From Anaerolineae bacterium (lineage in GTDB: Bacteria > Chloroflexota > Anaerolineae > 4572-78 > J111), in the NCBI GenBank assembly GCA_022071955.1, contig JAJVIM010000002.1, positions 1 through 62,601 on the forward strand: DNA of 62,601 nt, written 5' to 3'. Below are positions 43,341 to 51,086 of this stretch, piece after piece. The translations under genes were made by a program, and so were the position numbers. Under the pieces are notes generated by a model. That model saw nothing but the letters and a program-made list of their open reading frames with translations. It searched no databases and was not told the DNA's origin. How positions within the stretch are numbered: the stretch's first letter is position 1; every line of letters begins with the position of its first letter.

Positions 43341-44444
43341 TTATTGGGCTGACACCACCAGCCGAAAGCCCAGCGTGGGCAAATGTATTTGGGGTTCAAG
43401 CCGATGGCGGTAGGCGCAGCGGGTCATTGAGCGGGGATTGTTGAAAGGTAGCCCCCGAATAACTCGCGGCTGCTGGCCCTGCTCATCTTCCCGGCCAGCG
43501 TGGGGCCGGTAGGGATACGGCCTGAACTGGCTGCGAGTCCATTCTCCCACGTTGCCGGCCATGTCGGCGCAGCCAAACGGGCTGTCACCCTGCGGCGAAT
43601 ATTGCCCCACCGGCGTTATCTGTGAAAAATTACAAAGCTGCGGCGTGGGCGGCTGGTTGCCCCACGGATAGCGCCGGCCATCGGCGCCGCGGGCGGCTTT
43701 CTCCCACTCCGCTTCGCTGGGCAGGGTGACGGGCAACCCGCTGCGGTCCGCCAGCCAGCGACAGCAGGCCAGCGCGTCAAACCAGGTAACGTTTGTAACG
43801 GGGGTGTTGTCGCGCTCAAGCTGGCCGGCCGGCCGGTAGCCGCTCTGCGCCAAAAAACTCTGGAAATGAGCGGTGGTGAGCAGATACCGGGCCATCCAGA
43901 AGCCGGGCAGGTTGACGGTGTGCCGCGGTTGCTCGGCGGCGCCGGAAAGTTCGTCGTCGGCCGGGTTGCTGCCCATTTTAAACGGGCCGGGCGGGACAAA
44001 TACAAATTTTTGGCCCAGCAGGTGCGAGATATAAATTTCGCCACCGCGAAGCAGCGCCGCCCGGCCACCGCTTTTGGCCAGCGCCAGCACGTGCCGGTTA
44101 GCCGCCTCACTTTGCTGCAGCAGGTGGAACAACGCCGCCGCGGCCAGCTCCTGCTTGTCACCGGCCAGCGTTTCGAGCAGGGGGTCGATGCCCCACCGGC
44201 TCAACTGGTCGATCAAATCCGGTTCGGTGGGGCGGTGTTCGCCGGCCGGCGGCGCGAGCTGCGGCGGTTCAATATTTTGCCGGGCGGCTTTGACTGGCGG
44301 CACCGCAAGTGTCGGCGGGAGACTGCTCTCGGCGGAGAAGAGGCCATCGAGCTGCAGCGGGGGGTCGTCTGCGGCCGGGGCGGGCGGGCTGGTCAGTTCG
44401 CCAAACAACTCATCCAGCCGGCGGTCAAGCTCTTTATCGGCCAT
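43341..44444 (-). CDS. Formylglycine-generating-enzyme (SUMF1) family protein
   Basis: A 367 aa protein. Residues 1-90 are low-complexity and proline-rich; 90-145 are helical. The C-terminal FGE-sulfatase domain (about 150-367) has KFVFVPPGPFKMGSNPADDE, the VTWFDALACCRWL segment, TLPSEAEWEKAARG, RRYPWG, GCADMAGNVGEWTRSQF and GFRLV. Many members are non-catalytic carbohydrate- or ligand-binding modules; the active-site cysteine pair of true FGE near the C-terminus is not seen (only one Cys, in TRCAYRHRL), so sulfatase maturation is unlikely. ATG at 44444 overlaps the parA end by 11 nt with GGAGTTG inside parA. Confidence 0.85.
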   Translation of the reverse strand: MADKELDRRLDELFGELTSPPAPAADDPPLQLDGLFSAESSLPPTLAVPPVKAARQNIEPPQLAPPAGEHRPTEPDLIDQLSRWGIDPLLETLAGDKQELAAAALFHLLQQSEAANRHVLALAKSGGRAALLRGGEIYISHLLGQKFVFVPPGPFKMGSNPADDELSGAAEQPRHTVNLPGFWMARYLLTTAHFQSFLAQSGYRPAGQLERDNTPVTNVTWFDALACCRWLADRSGLPVTLPSEAEWEKAARGADGRRYPWGNQPPTPQLCNFSQITPVGQYSPQGDSPFGCADMAGNVGEWTRSQFRPYPYRPHAGREDEQGQQPRVIRGLPFNNPRSMTRCAYRHRLEPQIHLPTLGFRLVVSAQ

Positions 44445-45201
44445 TGGCAATCAACTCCTGCGCCAGCGATCGATACTGTTGCGCGGCGCGGGTGTCCGGG
44501 GCGTAAACAGTGATCGGCTGGCCAAACGCCGGGCTTTCCCGCAATTTGGTGTCAATTTCGATGATCGTTTCAAACAGGCACGGCTGCATGGCCTGCTGCA
44601 TGCGCTCCAGAATGAGCTGGCAGATTTTGTTGCGCCGGTCGTACATGGTGACCAACAGTTTGTAGGTTAACTGCGGGTTGGTTTTGGTCTGCACCAGCTT
44701 GAGCAGGCGCAGCACTCGCTGCAGCGAATGGGTGGCGTAGTATTCGCACTGAAACGGCACAATCAGCAGATCGGCGGCGGTCAGGGCGTTGAGGGTTAAA
44801 GTGTTGACCGAAGGCGGGCAGTCGATGAGGATAAATTCGTAAAAATGGTCGCGCATCGCCGCCAGGCTTTGTTTCAGGTTAAATTCGTAGCGGTTTTGGC
44901 CGTAGAGCAGTTTGTCAATCAGGGCCAGCTCTTCGTTGGCCGGCACAATATCCAGATCAAACACGCCGGTTTCGCGGCTCACGCTGACCAGCGAGGCGCT
45001 GGCCAGCAGGGCATCGCCCACGGTCCGGTGCAGTTTTTCCGGCTTGATCCCCACCGACAGCGTCAGATGGGCCTGCGGGTCCAGATCAATCAGCAGGACG
45101 GTGTACCCCTGCTCGGCCAGGCAGGCCCCCAGCGACAGGCAGGTGGTGGTTTTGGCCACGCCGCCCTTTTGATTTTTGATGGCAATGGTTGTCGTCGCCA
45201 T
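44434..45201 (-). CDS. ParA/Soj-family partition ATPase
   Basis: A 255 aa P-loop ATPase with the deviant Walker A KGGVAKTT (Lys12 signature lysine, Lys17), the switch motif LLIDLDPQAHLT and the Walker B-type FILIDCPPSVNTLTLNAL. ParA proteins dimerise on ATP and bind DNA non-specifically to move chromosomes, plasmids or protein clusters. No parB or parS sequence is adjacent, so it may position a protein complex rather than DNA. It is the first gene of a two-gene operon with the FGE-like protein. A good promoter lies 110 nt upstream. Confidence 0.92.
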   Translation of the reverse strand: MATTTIAIKNQKGGVAKTTTCLSLGACLAEQGYTVLLIDLDPQAHLTLSVGIKPEKLHRTVGDALLASASLVSVSRETGVFDLDIVPANEELALIDKLLYGQNRYEFNLKQSLAAMRDHFYEFILIDCPPSVNTLTLNALTAADLLIVPFQCEYYATHSLQRVLRLLKLVQTKTNPQLTYKLLVTMYDRRNKICQLILERMQQAMQPCLFETIIEIDTKLRESPAFGQPITVYAPDTRAAQQYRSLAQELIANGR

Positions 45202-45314
45202 AGGTCCATCGACCCGGGATTAACCGGCGGGCAGTGAGTAGAGAAAATGGCAGGCGGGATTGAAGCGTTGAAAAGGTGTAACAGAGGCTATGGTAGCGCA
45301 CCGCGGTGAGTAAT

Positions 45315-45343
45315 ACTATAGCCAATTGGTCCACAAATATCAA
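45315..45343 (-). promoter_or_regulatory. Promoter of the parA operon
   Basis: On the minus strand TTGATA (45343-45338) and TATAGT (45320-45315) are separated by 17 nt. The rest of the 660 bp gap 45202-45864 holds the three-hairpin repeat copy C and no convincing gene. Confidence 0.65.
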
Positions 45344-45624
45344 TGTTGGCTTGAAAATGAGCCAGTTGCTTCTGGAAAACGGCATGCCGATGCGGTATAC
45401 TGAGAATTGAGAATATCTTCCTGCTTTTGAACCAGAGCCGCAATGGCCCGTCCGAGTTTTATTCCGCCAGTTGTTCCCCGGTTGTAGTCATCGAGTTGTA
45501 CGCCGCCAAAACCTGCTTTCCCTTGAGTCTCACAAGTTACGCTATTCTCCACCCCTGCACCGCCATCCCTGCCCCTTTTTGGGGTTCAGGAGTGGACACT
45601 TGTTAACACTCGACCAAATATTGT

Positions 45625-45792
45625 GCCCCTCATCCCCCCGGCCCCCTTCTCCCGCCGGGAGAAGGGGGAGAAAAGCTTTTGTTGTGTGGATTTGAGCGGC
45701 GAAGCCGCTCAAATCCACACAACATAAATCGTTCCCCCTCCCCAAATTTTGGGGAGTACCCCTGCGAGGCATAGGTGAGTTAGGGGGTGGGG
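45625..45792 (+). repeat. Three-hairpin dispersed element, copy C
   Basis: Left hairpin CCCCCTTCTCCC with GGGAGAAGGGGG; central perfect stem of 21 bp (45680-45700 with 45704-45724, loop GAA; inner arm ATTTGAGCGGC); right arm CCCCCTCCCCAAA with TTTGGGGAG, then a divergent tail. Outer parts match copy B almost base for base while the central arms are different. Confidence 0.9.
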
Positions 45793-45864
45793 TTAATTGA
45801 GCGCAATTTTTAACGCCTGTCCGCTTTTGAACCCAATTTGGGAGAGGGGGCAGAAAGGTAGAAC

Positions 45865-46431
45865 GTGGCTTGCATGGTTCGGCAGTGCATTTACCCCAAA
45901 CGGGTGTTGCCGGCGGCGTTGCAACTGCAAATTCTGTCGTCGCTGCGGCAAAGCTGGCCCAACGGTTCCATCGGCCCGGCCCAGATGCGGGAGTGGATGT
46001 TACACCAGGAGCACCACCCGATCCATATTGTGCTGTTGCAGGGCAGCCTGCTCATCAGCCACACCACCGTGGTTTGGAAATACCTTTGCCATGCCGGCGA
46101 AACGTACCAAGTTTACGGTCTGTCCGGGGTGTTTACTCACCCGGCCTGGCGGGGACAGGGCCACGGCTCGCGGATTGTCGAGGCCGGCACGGCTTTTATC
46201 GCCGCCGCCTGGGCCGATGTGGGCATGCTGTGGTGCGCCCCGTCGCTGCAGGATTTTTACATGCGCCGCGGTTGGCTGGCGATGGACACCACCACCACGC
46301 TGATTGGCCCGGCCGCAGCGCCCCGTCCCTGCCCGCTGCTGCTGATGATGCTCTTCCCCTCGCCAGCCGGCCGGGCAGCCCGTCATCTGTTTGAGAACTG
46401 CGCCCTCTGGTTTGGCGAGCAGGTCTGGTAA
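45865..46431 (+). CDS. GNAT family N-acetyltransferase
   Basis: A 188 aa protein with the GNAT acetyl-CoA motif VFTHPAWRGQGHGSRIVEAG (about 94-113), preceded by the YQVYGLSG strand and followed by MLWCAPSLQDFYMRRGW, a typical motif B segment. The acceptor substrate is unknown. GTG at 45865 is preceded by GAAAGGTAG; ATG at 45874 is an alternative. The gene starts about 70 nt after the three-hairpin element copy C, which must contain or border its promoter. Confidence 0.85.
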   Translation: MACMVRQCIYPKRVLPAALQLQILSSLRQSWPNGSIGPAQMREWMLHQEHHPIHIVLLQGSLLISHTTVVWKYLCHAGETYQVYGLSGVFTHPAWRGQGHGSRIVEAGTAFIAAAWADVGMLWCAPSLQDFYMRRGWLAMDTTTTLIGPAAAPRPCPLLLMMLFPSPAGRAARHLFENCALWFGEQVW

Positions 46432-46484
46432 AGTCGCGTCCGTCAAACTGCGCCCTCAAATTTCTCGAATAAACAACGCTTTTG

Positions 46485-46493
46485 TGGTACAAT
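46485..46493 (+). promoter_or_regulatory. Extended -10 promoter of obgE
   Basis: TGGTACAAT (extended -10) lies 25 nt upstream of the obgE GTG, predicting a very short leader. The -35 is weak. Confidence 0.6.
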
Positions 46494-46518
46494 AGCCTCC
46501 GATTTATTCAGGAATGGA

Positions 46519-47796
46519 GTGAAAACCACAATCGTGTTATTTGATGAAGCTAAAATCTATGTTAAAGGCGGCGATGGCGGCGACGGAATGGTCGCGTTTC
46601 GCCGGGAAAAATATGTGCCGCGCGGCGGCCCGGCCGGCGGTCACGGCGGCAAGGGCGGCGACGTGATTTTTGAGGTCGATCCGCAGTTGAACACGCTGGT
46701 CCACTTTAAAAAGCGCAGCCATTTCAAAGCCGACCGCGGCGTTCACGGCGGGGCAAAACAGATGACCGGGGCCGAAGGCCAAAACACCATTGTGCCGGTG
46801 CCGCCCGGCACCGTGGTGCGTAACGCCGAAACCGGCCAACTGCTGGCCGATCTGGTTGAGCCGGGGCAGCAGGCGGTTATTGCCCGCGGCGGGCGCGGCG
46901 GGCGGGGCAACATCGCCTTTAAAAGCTCCGTCAACCAGGTGCCGCAAATCGCCGAGCGCGGGTTGCCCGGCGAAGAGCTGTGGGTCACGCTGGAGCTAAA
47001 GTTGATTGCCGATGTCGGGTTGGTGGGCGTGCCCAATGCCGGCAAAAGCACTTTTTTGTCGGTGGTGAGCGCGGCCCGGCCCAAAATTGCCAATTATCCC
47101 TTTACCACCCTCCAGCCCAATCTGGGCGTGGTCACGCTGGATCACCGTGATCTGGTGCTGGCCGACATCCCCGGATTGATTGAAGGCGCGGCCGAAGGCG
47201 CGGGGCTGGGCCACCAGTTTTTACGCCACATCGAGCGCTGCCGCCTGCTGGTGCACCTGCTCAACGGCGCGGCGGCGGACCCGCTGGCCGAGTTTGACCA
47301 GATCAACCGCGAGTTGAGCGAGTTCAGCGCCCGCCTGGCCGATAAACCGCAAATTCTGGTGCTCAACAAAATCGATCTGCCGGACGCGCAGGCGCACTGG
47401 CCGGCCGTGCAAAGCCGGGCGCAGGCGCTCAACCTGCCCGTTTACAAAATTTCGGCGGTTACCCAGGAAGGGCTGCCGCAGCTTTTGGGCCGCATCTTTA
47501 CCTACCTCGATGAACTGCCGCCGGAGCCGCTGTTTGAAGAAGAAGTGCCGGTTTTCACCCTTGAGGACGACAAAGACCATTTTGAAATCGAGCGCCTGCC
47601 CGACGCCAGTTGGCGGGTAACCGGCCCGCGCATCACCGAGCTGGCCGTGCAGACCATGTGGGACGTAAACCAGGCTGTGATGCGGGTTCACCAGATTTTG
47701 GAAGGAATGGGCGTTAACGACGCCCTGCGCCAGGCCGGCGTTGAGGCCGGCGACACCGTCTATCTGGATGATGTTGAACTGGAATGGGCGTGGTGA
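46519..47796 (+). CDS. obgE: GTPase Obg (CgtA)
   Basis: A 425 aa essential GTPase of ribosome assembly and stress control. The glycine-rich OBG fold is residues 6-165 (KGGDGGDGMVAFRREKYVPRG, GGPAGGHGGKGG). The G domain has G1 GVPNAGKST (170-178), G2/switch YPFTTLQPNLG, G3 DIPGLIEGAAEG and G4 NKID, with an SAV-type G5. The C-terminal OCT domain (about 340-425) has DASWRVTGPRI. GTG at 46519 follows CAGGAAT; GTG at 46534 is possible. It overlaps nadD by 13 nt. The neighbourhood obg-nadD is conserved in many bacteria. Confidence 0.96.
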   Translation: MKTTIVLFDEAKIYVKGGDGGDGMVAFRREKYVPRGGPAGGHGGKGGDVIFEVDPQLNTLVHFKKRSHFKADRGVHGGAKQMTGAEGQNTIVPVPPGTVVRNAETGQLLADLVEPGQQAVIARGGRGGRGNIAFKSSVNQVPQIAERGLPGEELWVTLELKLIADVGLVGVPNAGKSTFLSVVSAARPKIANYPFTTLQPNLGVVTLDHRDLVLADIPGLIEGAAEGAGLGHQFLRHIERCRLLVHLLNGAAADPLAEFDQINRELSEFSARLADKPQILVLNKIDLPDAQAHWPAVQSRAQALNLPVYKISAVTQEGLPQLLGRIFTYLDELPPEPLFEEEVPVFTLEDDKDHFEIERLPDASWRVTGPRITELAVQTMWDVNQAVMRVHQILEGMGVNDALRQAGVEAGDTVYLDDVELEWAW

Positions 47797-48392
47797 TTGG
47801 GATTATCGGCGGCACGTTTGACCCGCCGCACCTTGGCCATTTGCTCATTGCCGAGGCCGCCGGCGAGCAGTTGGGGCTGCAAAAAGTGCTGTTTGTGCCC
47901 GCCGCCGACCCGCCCCACAAGCAGGAAGTCGCCAAAACTCCGGCCAGCCATCGCTGCCGCATGGTAGAGCTGGCTATCGCCGATAACCCCCGTTTTCAAC
48001 TTTCAACCGTTGATCTCGACCGCCCCGGTCCGCACTACTCGGTTGATACGGTGCGGCTGCTGCGCCACCAGTTTGACCTGCCGGCCGAGGCCTGCTGGTT
48101 TATCATTGGCGGCGATTCGCTGGCCGATCTGCCCACCTGGCACCAGCCCAACCGGCTGATTGAGTTGTGCCGGCTGGCCGTGGTTCACCGGCCCGGCTAC
48201 CGGCCCAACCTGTCCGCGCTGGAGCAACACCTTCCCGGCCTGGCGGCCCGGCTGGAATTTGTGCCGGCCCCGCTGGTCGATGTGTCGGCCTCGCACATTC
48301 GGGCGGCGGCGGCCCGGCAGCAAAGTATTCGCTATCAGGTGCCGGAGCCGGTGCGAGCCTATATTGCCCGGCAGGGGCTGTACCAAACATAG
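47784..48392 (+). CDS. nadD: Nicotinate-nucleotide adenylyltransferase
   Basis: A 202 aa enzyme that adenylates nicotinate mononucleotide in NAD synthesis. The nucleotidyltransferase motif GGTFDPPHLGHLLIAE (9-24) holds the catalytic His residues, followed by FVPAADPPHK, the FIIGGDSLADLPTW substrate segment and the C-terminal VSASHIRAA in place of ISST-x-x-R. ATG at 47784 overlaps the obgE end; GTG codons at 47790 and 47793 are alternatives. It is the last gene of the obgE-nadD operon. Confidence 0.94.
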   Translation: MGVVIGIIGGTFDPPHLGHLLIAEAAGEQLGLQKVLFVPAADPPHKQEVAKTPASHRCRMVELAIADNPRFQLSTVDLDRPGPHYSVDTVRLLRHQFDLPAEACWFIIGGDSLADLPTWHQPNRLIELCRLAVVHRPGYRPNLSALEQHLPGLAARLEFVPAPLVDVSASHIRAAAARQQSIRYQVPEPVRAYIARQGLYQT

Positions 48393-48411
48393 GTCACGCT
48401 TGCAGCGTGAC
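48393..48411 (+). other. Hairpin directly after the nadD stop
   Basis: GTCACGCT and AGCGTGAC form an 8 bp perfect stem with a 3 nt loop starting right after the nadD stop codon. No T run follows, so it may stabilise the 3' end rather than terminate. Confidence 0.55.
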
Positions 48412-48431
48412 GGCCGGGCAACAATCTTCCG

Positions 48432-48570
48432 CCTGAAAGATTCGATTCTCTCGCCCGAAGGATTCAATTCTTTCGCCTGAAAGATTCGATTCTCTCGCCT
48501 GAAGGATTCAATTCTTTCGCCTGAAAGATTCGATTCTTCCGCCTAAAGGATTCGATTCTCTCGCGCGAAG
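48432..48570. repeat. 22 bp tandem repeat array, six units
   Basis: Six 22 bp units, starting at 48432, 48454, 48476, 48498, 48520 and 48542, are followed by a partial one. Two variants alternate: units 1, 3 and 5 have GAAAGATTCGATTC and units 2 and 4 have GAAGGATTCAATTC, giving a 44 bp higher-order repeat. Each unit is an imperfect palindrome. There are no unique spacers, so it is not CRISPR. Confidence 0.95.
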
Positions 48571-48595
48571 AAAGCAGTGTTATGATACTGCCTGG

Positions 48596-48623
48596 GTAGG
48601 GGTGCTTCGCGAAGCACCCCTGC
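48596..48623. repeat. 28 bp palindrome, GTGC-arm variant
   Basis: The copy has the arm GTAGGGGTGCTTCG and its complement with a single mismatch at the end. The change from GCGC or GCGG arms is matched on the other side. Confidence 0.85.
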
Positions 48624-48649
48624 ATTCCGCTAATTCTTTAAAAGAAAGG

Positions 48650-48879
48650 GAATCCAAAACTACAGTTTTGGACTCCTGTCACAATTATTTGAGAGCTGGG
48701 TCAGGAATCTCCCAACCCCTAACTCCTGACTTCTGATTCCTGGTTCCTATTTTCAGAGGAGACAGACTCAGCCTGCGGCAGCGCACCGATGAATGAAAAT
48801 CTTTCAACCCCCACCCGTCGCTGCGCGACTCCCTCCCCCTGTCAGGGGGGGGTGGGGAGGGGGTCTATTTTCAAAGGAG
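48650..48879 (+). repeat. Composite leader before the monooxygenase gene
   Basis: A partial ATCCAAAACTACAGTTTTGG palindrome is followed by a segment shared with 56648-56705. Then come five in-register heptamers (48713-48747) and a box TATTTTCAGAGGAG (48748-48761) without its own gene. CAGACTCAGCCTGCGGCAGC follows, then a CCCTCCCC/GGGGAGGGG-type partial hairpin. A second box TATTTTCAAAGGAG (48866-48879) serves the gene at 48885. The 490 bp gap 48393-48884 is thus almost entirely repeats. Confidence 0.9.
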
Positions 48880-48884
48880 ACGCT

Positions 48885-49193
48885 ATGTTTGTTGTGATGA
48901 ACCGGATTGCGGTGAACCCGGACTTTGCCCGGCAGTTTGAAGAGCGCTTTCGCACTCGCGCCGGCGAGGTGGACAAAATGAAAGGCTTTGTGCGCAACCA
49001 GGTGTTGCGCCCGGCCAACCCGGACGACCCCTACATTGTGATGACCTTTTGGGACAGCCAGGCCGATTTTGAGGCCTGGGTCAACTCCGACGCGTTTCGC
49101 AAGGGCCACGCCCGTTCCGGCTCGCTGCCGGCCGAGGCCTTTCGCGGCCCGTCGCGGCTGGAGTCTTTTACCGTTATCCTTGATACGGATTAA
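48885..49193 (+). CDS. Antibiotic-biosynthesis-monooxygenase (ABM/IsdG-like) domain protein
   Basis: A 102 aa protein of the dimeric ferredoxin-like ABM fold. MFVVMNRIAVNPDFARQFEERF forms strand 1 and helix 1; MKGFVRNQVLRP and YIVMTFWDSQADFEAWVNSDAF are typical of the family. Members include heme-degrading IsdG-like enzymes and quinol monooxygenases; the heme-ligand His is present only as HARSGSLP near residue 75, so heme degradation is possible but unproven. ATG at 48885 has AAAGGAGA from the repeat leader. An in-frame start at 48789 inside the repeats is rejected. Confidence 0.85.
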   Translation: MFVVMNRIAVNPDFARQFEERFRTRAGEVDKMKGFVRNQVLRPANPDDPYIVMTFWDSQADFEAWVNSDAFRKGHARSGSLPAEAFRGPSRLESFTVILDTD

Positions 49194-50275
49194 CCCAGCA
49201 AAGAACACACAAACCGGGCAATTTGCTCGGCGCCGTTGGCGGCGGGCCGCTCAATTTTGGGCAGGGCCACCAGTTGCGGCACTTTGTTTAACCAGCCGCT
49301 GCCGGCGAGTTCGGTTGGCGTAAATTCCAGCGCCGGCAGGTTGGCCTCAATGTACGCTGTTAGCGCCGGCGACTCCGGGAACTGCGGCCGTGGCACGTAG
49401 CCAAACGGCGTGCCGGCCTGATACACCTCGGCCAGGGTGCTGTAGCCCACTTTGCCAATCACCGCGTCGGCGGCGTTGATCAGGTCGGGGTGAAAAAAGT
49501 CGCTGCTGCTGGCCGGCAGCAGGCGCAGATTGGCCGGCGGGCGGGGCGGCGCGCCGTTACCCCCGGCAATCACAAACACAATGTTGTCAAACTGCGTCAG
49601 CCGGTCCAGCGCGGCAAAATCCCAGCGATTGCCCCCCATTGTTAACACCACCATTTTTTGCCCGGCGGCAATCCCCAGCCGGCGGCGAACGTCATCGGCC
49701 TGAACCCGGATGGCGCGGCTAACCGGCGGCACGGTGCGCGCGGCCGGCTGCGGGGCGCACACCGGCTCGGTTTGAATGTGGTGCGTGGCCGATTGAAACA
49801 GCCCGCGCAAATAATCAATGCGCGCCTGAATTTGGCCGGCCAGCGCCGGATAGCCGGCATAAATCCAGTCCCACGTAAAATTTTCAATCAATATCGAGGG
49901 CACGCCAGCTTCGGTGGCCACAGCAATCCCCAGTGGAGCGATGTCGCACAGCACCAGCCGGCACTCCGGCCCGAGCTGGCCGGCCAGCTTTTGCAGCAGC
50001 TCCGGGTGAAAGGGCAAAAATTCGGTGAGCCGGCCGATGGTGGCGGTCACATCTTCCTGCAGCGAGTTAGTTTGCACCAGCCCGATGTCGGTCAGCAGTT
50101 CGTGGTAGGAAAACGGCGCGGCCAGCGACTCGGCGAAAAACCAGGCCGGCACGCGGGTGAAAATTTCAAAATGAACATCCGGCTGGCAGCGATGGATGGC
50201 GCTGAGCACGGCGCAGGCGCGGGCGGCGTGGCCGTACCCGTGCGGCGAAACAAAACAGGCAACAGACTTGGGCAT
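49190..50275 (-). CDS. Glycosyltransferase-like protein (GT-B, MurG/GT28-like)
   Basis: A 361 aa protein with a GT-B layout. The N-terminal VSPHGYGHAARACAVLSAI (about 8-26) is a nucleotide-sugar-transferase Gly/His loop resembling the one in L-arabinokinase N-terminal and GT28 proteins. Strands LVLCDIAPLGIAVATEAGVPSILIENFTW follow. The C-terminal domain has KMVVLTMGGNRWDF and DAVIGKVGYSTLAEVYQAGTPFGYVPR, which bind the nucleotide-sugar donor. Donor and acceptor are unknown. ATG at 50275 has AAAGG at long spacing. It lies downstream of the epimerase-like and ATPase-PstS-like genes on the same strand. Confidence 0.85.
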   Translation of the reverse strand: MPKSVACFVSPHGYGHAARACAVLSAIHRCQPDVHFEIFTRVPAWFFAESLAAPFSYHELLTDIGLVQTNSLQEDVTATIGRLTEFLPFHPELLQKLAGQLGPECRLVLCDIAPLGIAVATEAGVPSILIENFTWDWIYAGYPALAGQIQARIDYLRGLFQSATHHIQTEPVCAPQPAARTVPPVSRAIRVQADDVRRRLGIAAGQKMVVLTMGGNRWDFAALDRLTQFDNIVFVIAGGNGAPPRPPANLRLLPASSSDFFHPDLINAADAVIGKVGYSTLAEVYQAGTPFGYVPRPQFPESPALTAYIEANLPALEFTPTELAGSGWLNKVPQLVALPKIERPAANGAEQIARFVCSLLG

Positions 50276-50297
50276 AACTTGCAACCTTTGCGGGAAT

Positions 50298-51086
50298 TTA
50301 CGGCCGGCTGAAAACCAGGCTCATGCGCCAATCGGGGAAGGCCGGCGACGGCAGCAGGTCGCGGCGCAGGCGGGCCACATCAAACTCGGCGGGGGGCAGC
50401 CCCAGCGGCGGGTCAAAATCCGGCTCCGGCAGCCCGAGTTTGTGGCAGGCGGCCCGGTAAAATTCGAGGCGGGTGGGGCACGGCGGCGTCACCGCCAGAT
50501 AAACCGGCTCCGGCGTGGGATGTTTCAGCGCAGCGACCACGGCGGCGGCGGCGTCATCGTAATGGATCAGGGCCATTGTTTTATCCGGTGGGGCCGAACG
50601 GCCGGCCTTGCCGCGCCGGGCCAGCGCCGAATAGGGGCCGCGCCCGTCGCAGTACAGCCCGCCCAGCCGCAAAATGACCCCGGCGGAACCGGCCCAGCGC
50701 CAAAATGTTTGTTCAGCCAGGGCGATGCTGGCCGGGCGGCTGCCCTCACCCGGGGGCGTTTCCTCGCTGATGGGGCCGGGCGCGCTGCCGTAATAGCCGG
50801 TAACGCTGATGAAAACCACCCGGCGCGGAACCGGAGCGCGGGACTCAACAAGCTGTTGCACGGCCTGTTGCTGCACGGTGTGGCCGGGCAGCGACAGCAG
50901 CAGCACGACGTCGGGCGTCAGGTCGGCGGCGGGCGAGCCGCGGCGGGGGGTAATGCCGGCGGCGGCGAGATCGGCGTGCCGGGCCGGGGTATTTGTATAT
51001 CCGGTGGCGGCGGATTCGGTGTGCAGCCAGCGCCGGGCCACCCGCCCGCCGAGTTCACCGGCCCCCCAAACAATCAGGTGGGTCAT
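50298..51086 (-). CDS. NAD(P)-binding epimerase/dehydratase-like protein
   Basis: A 262 aa Rossmann protein: HLIVWGAGELGGRVARRWL (3-21) binds the dinucleotide. It then has VFISVTGYYGSAPGPISEETPP, where an SDR-type Tyr/Ser site may lie, and VILRLGGLYCDGRGP and IHYDDAAAAVVAAL, as in YeeZ-like extended short-chain dehydrogenases. The substrate is unknown. ATG at 51086 overlaps the stop of the upstream ATPase fusion as ATGA, indicating coupled translation of the two genes. Confidence 0.85.
   Translation of the reverse strand: MTHLIVWGAGELGGRVARRWLHTESAATGYTNTPARHADLAAAGITPRRGSPAADLTPDVVLLLSLPGHTVQQQAVQQLVESRAPVPRRVVFISVTGYYGSAPGPISEETPPGEGSRPASIALAEQTFWRWAGSAGVILRLGGLYCDGRGPYSALARRGKAGRSAPPDKTMALIHYDDAAAAVVAALKHPTPEPVYLAVTPPCPTRLEFYRAACHKLGLPEPDFDPPLGLPPAEFDVARLRRDLLPSPAFPDWRMSLVFSRP

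Noticed and set aside
44434..45201. Chromosomal origin/partition locus
   Set aside because: ParA is present, but there is no parB, dnaA, gidA/rsmG, DnaA-box cluster or parS sequence.
45340..45552. 70 aa frame on the minus strand between the parA promoter and repeat copy C
   Set aside because: It contains a Gly-rich piece (GGVQLDDYNRGTTGG) that could be a remnant of a gene, but there is no Shine-Dalgarno, no known motif, and it overlaps the parA promoter.
45625..45792. Simple Rho-independent terminator
   Set aside because: The stem is strong, but there is no T run, the element has three hairpins, and it recurs elsewhere, so it is a repeat first; termination may be a side effect.
48432..48570. 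CRISPR array
   Set aside because: The 22 bp units are directly adjacent without unique spacers, and no cas gene is present.
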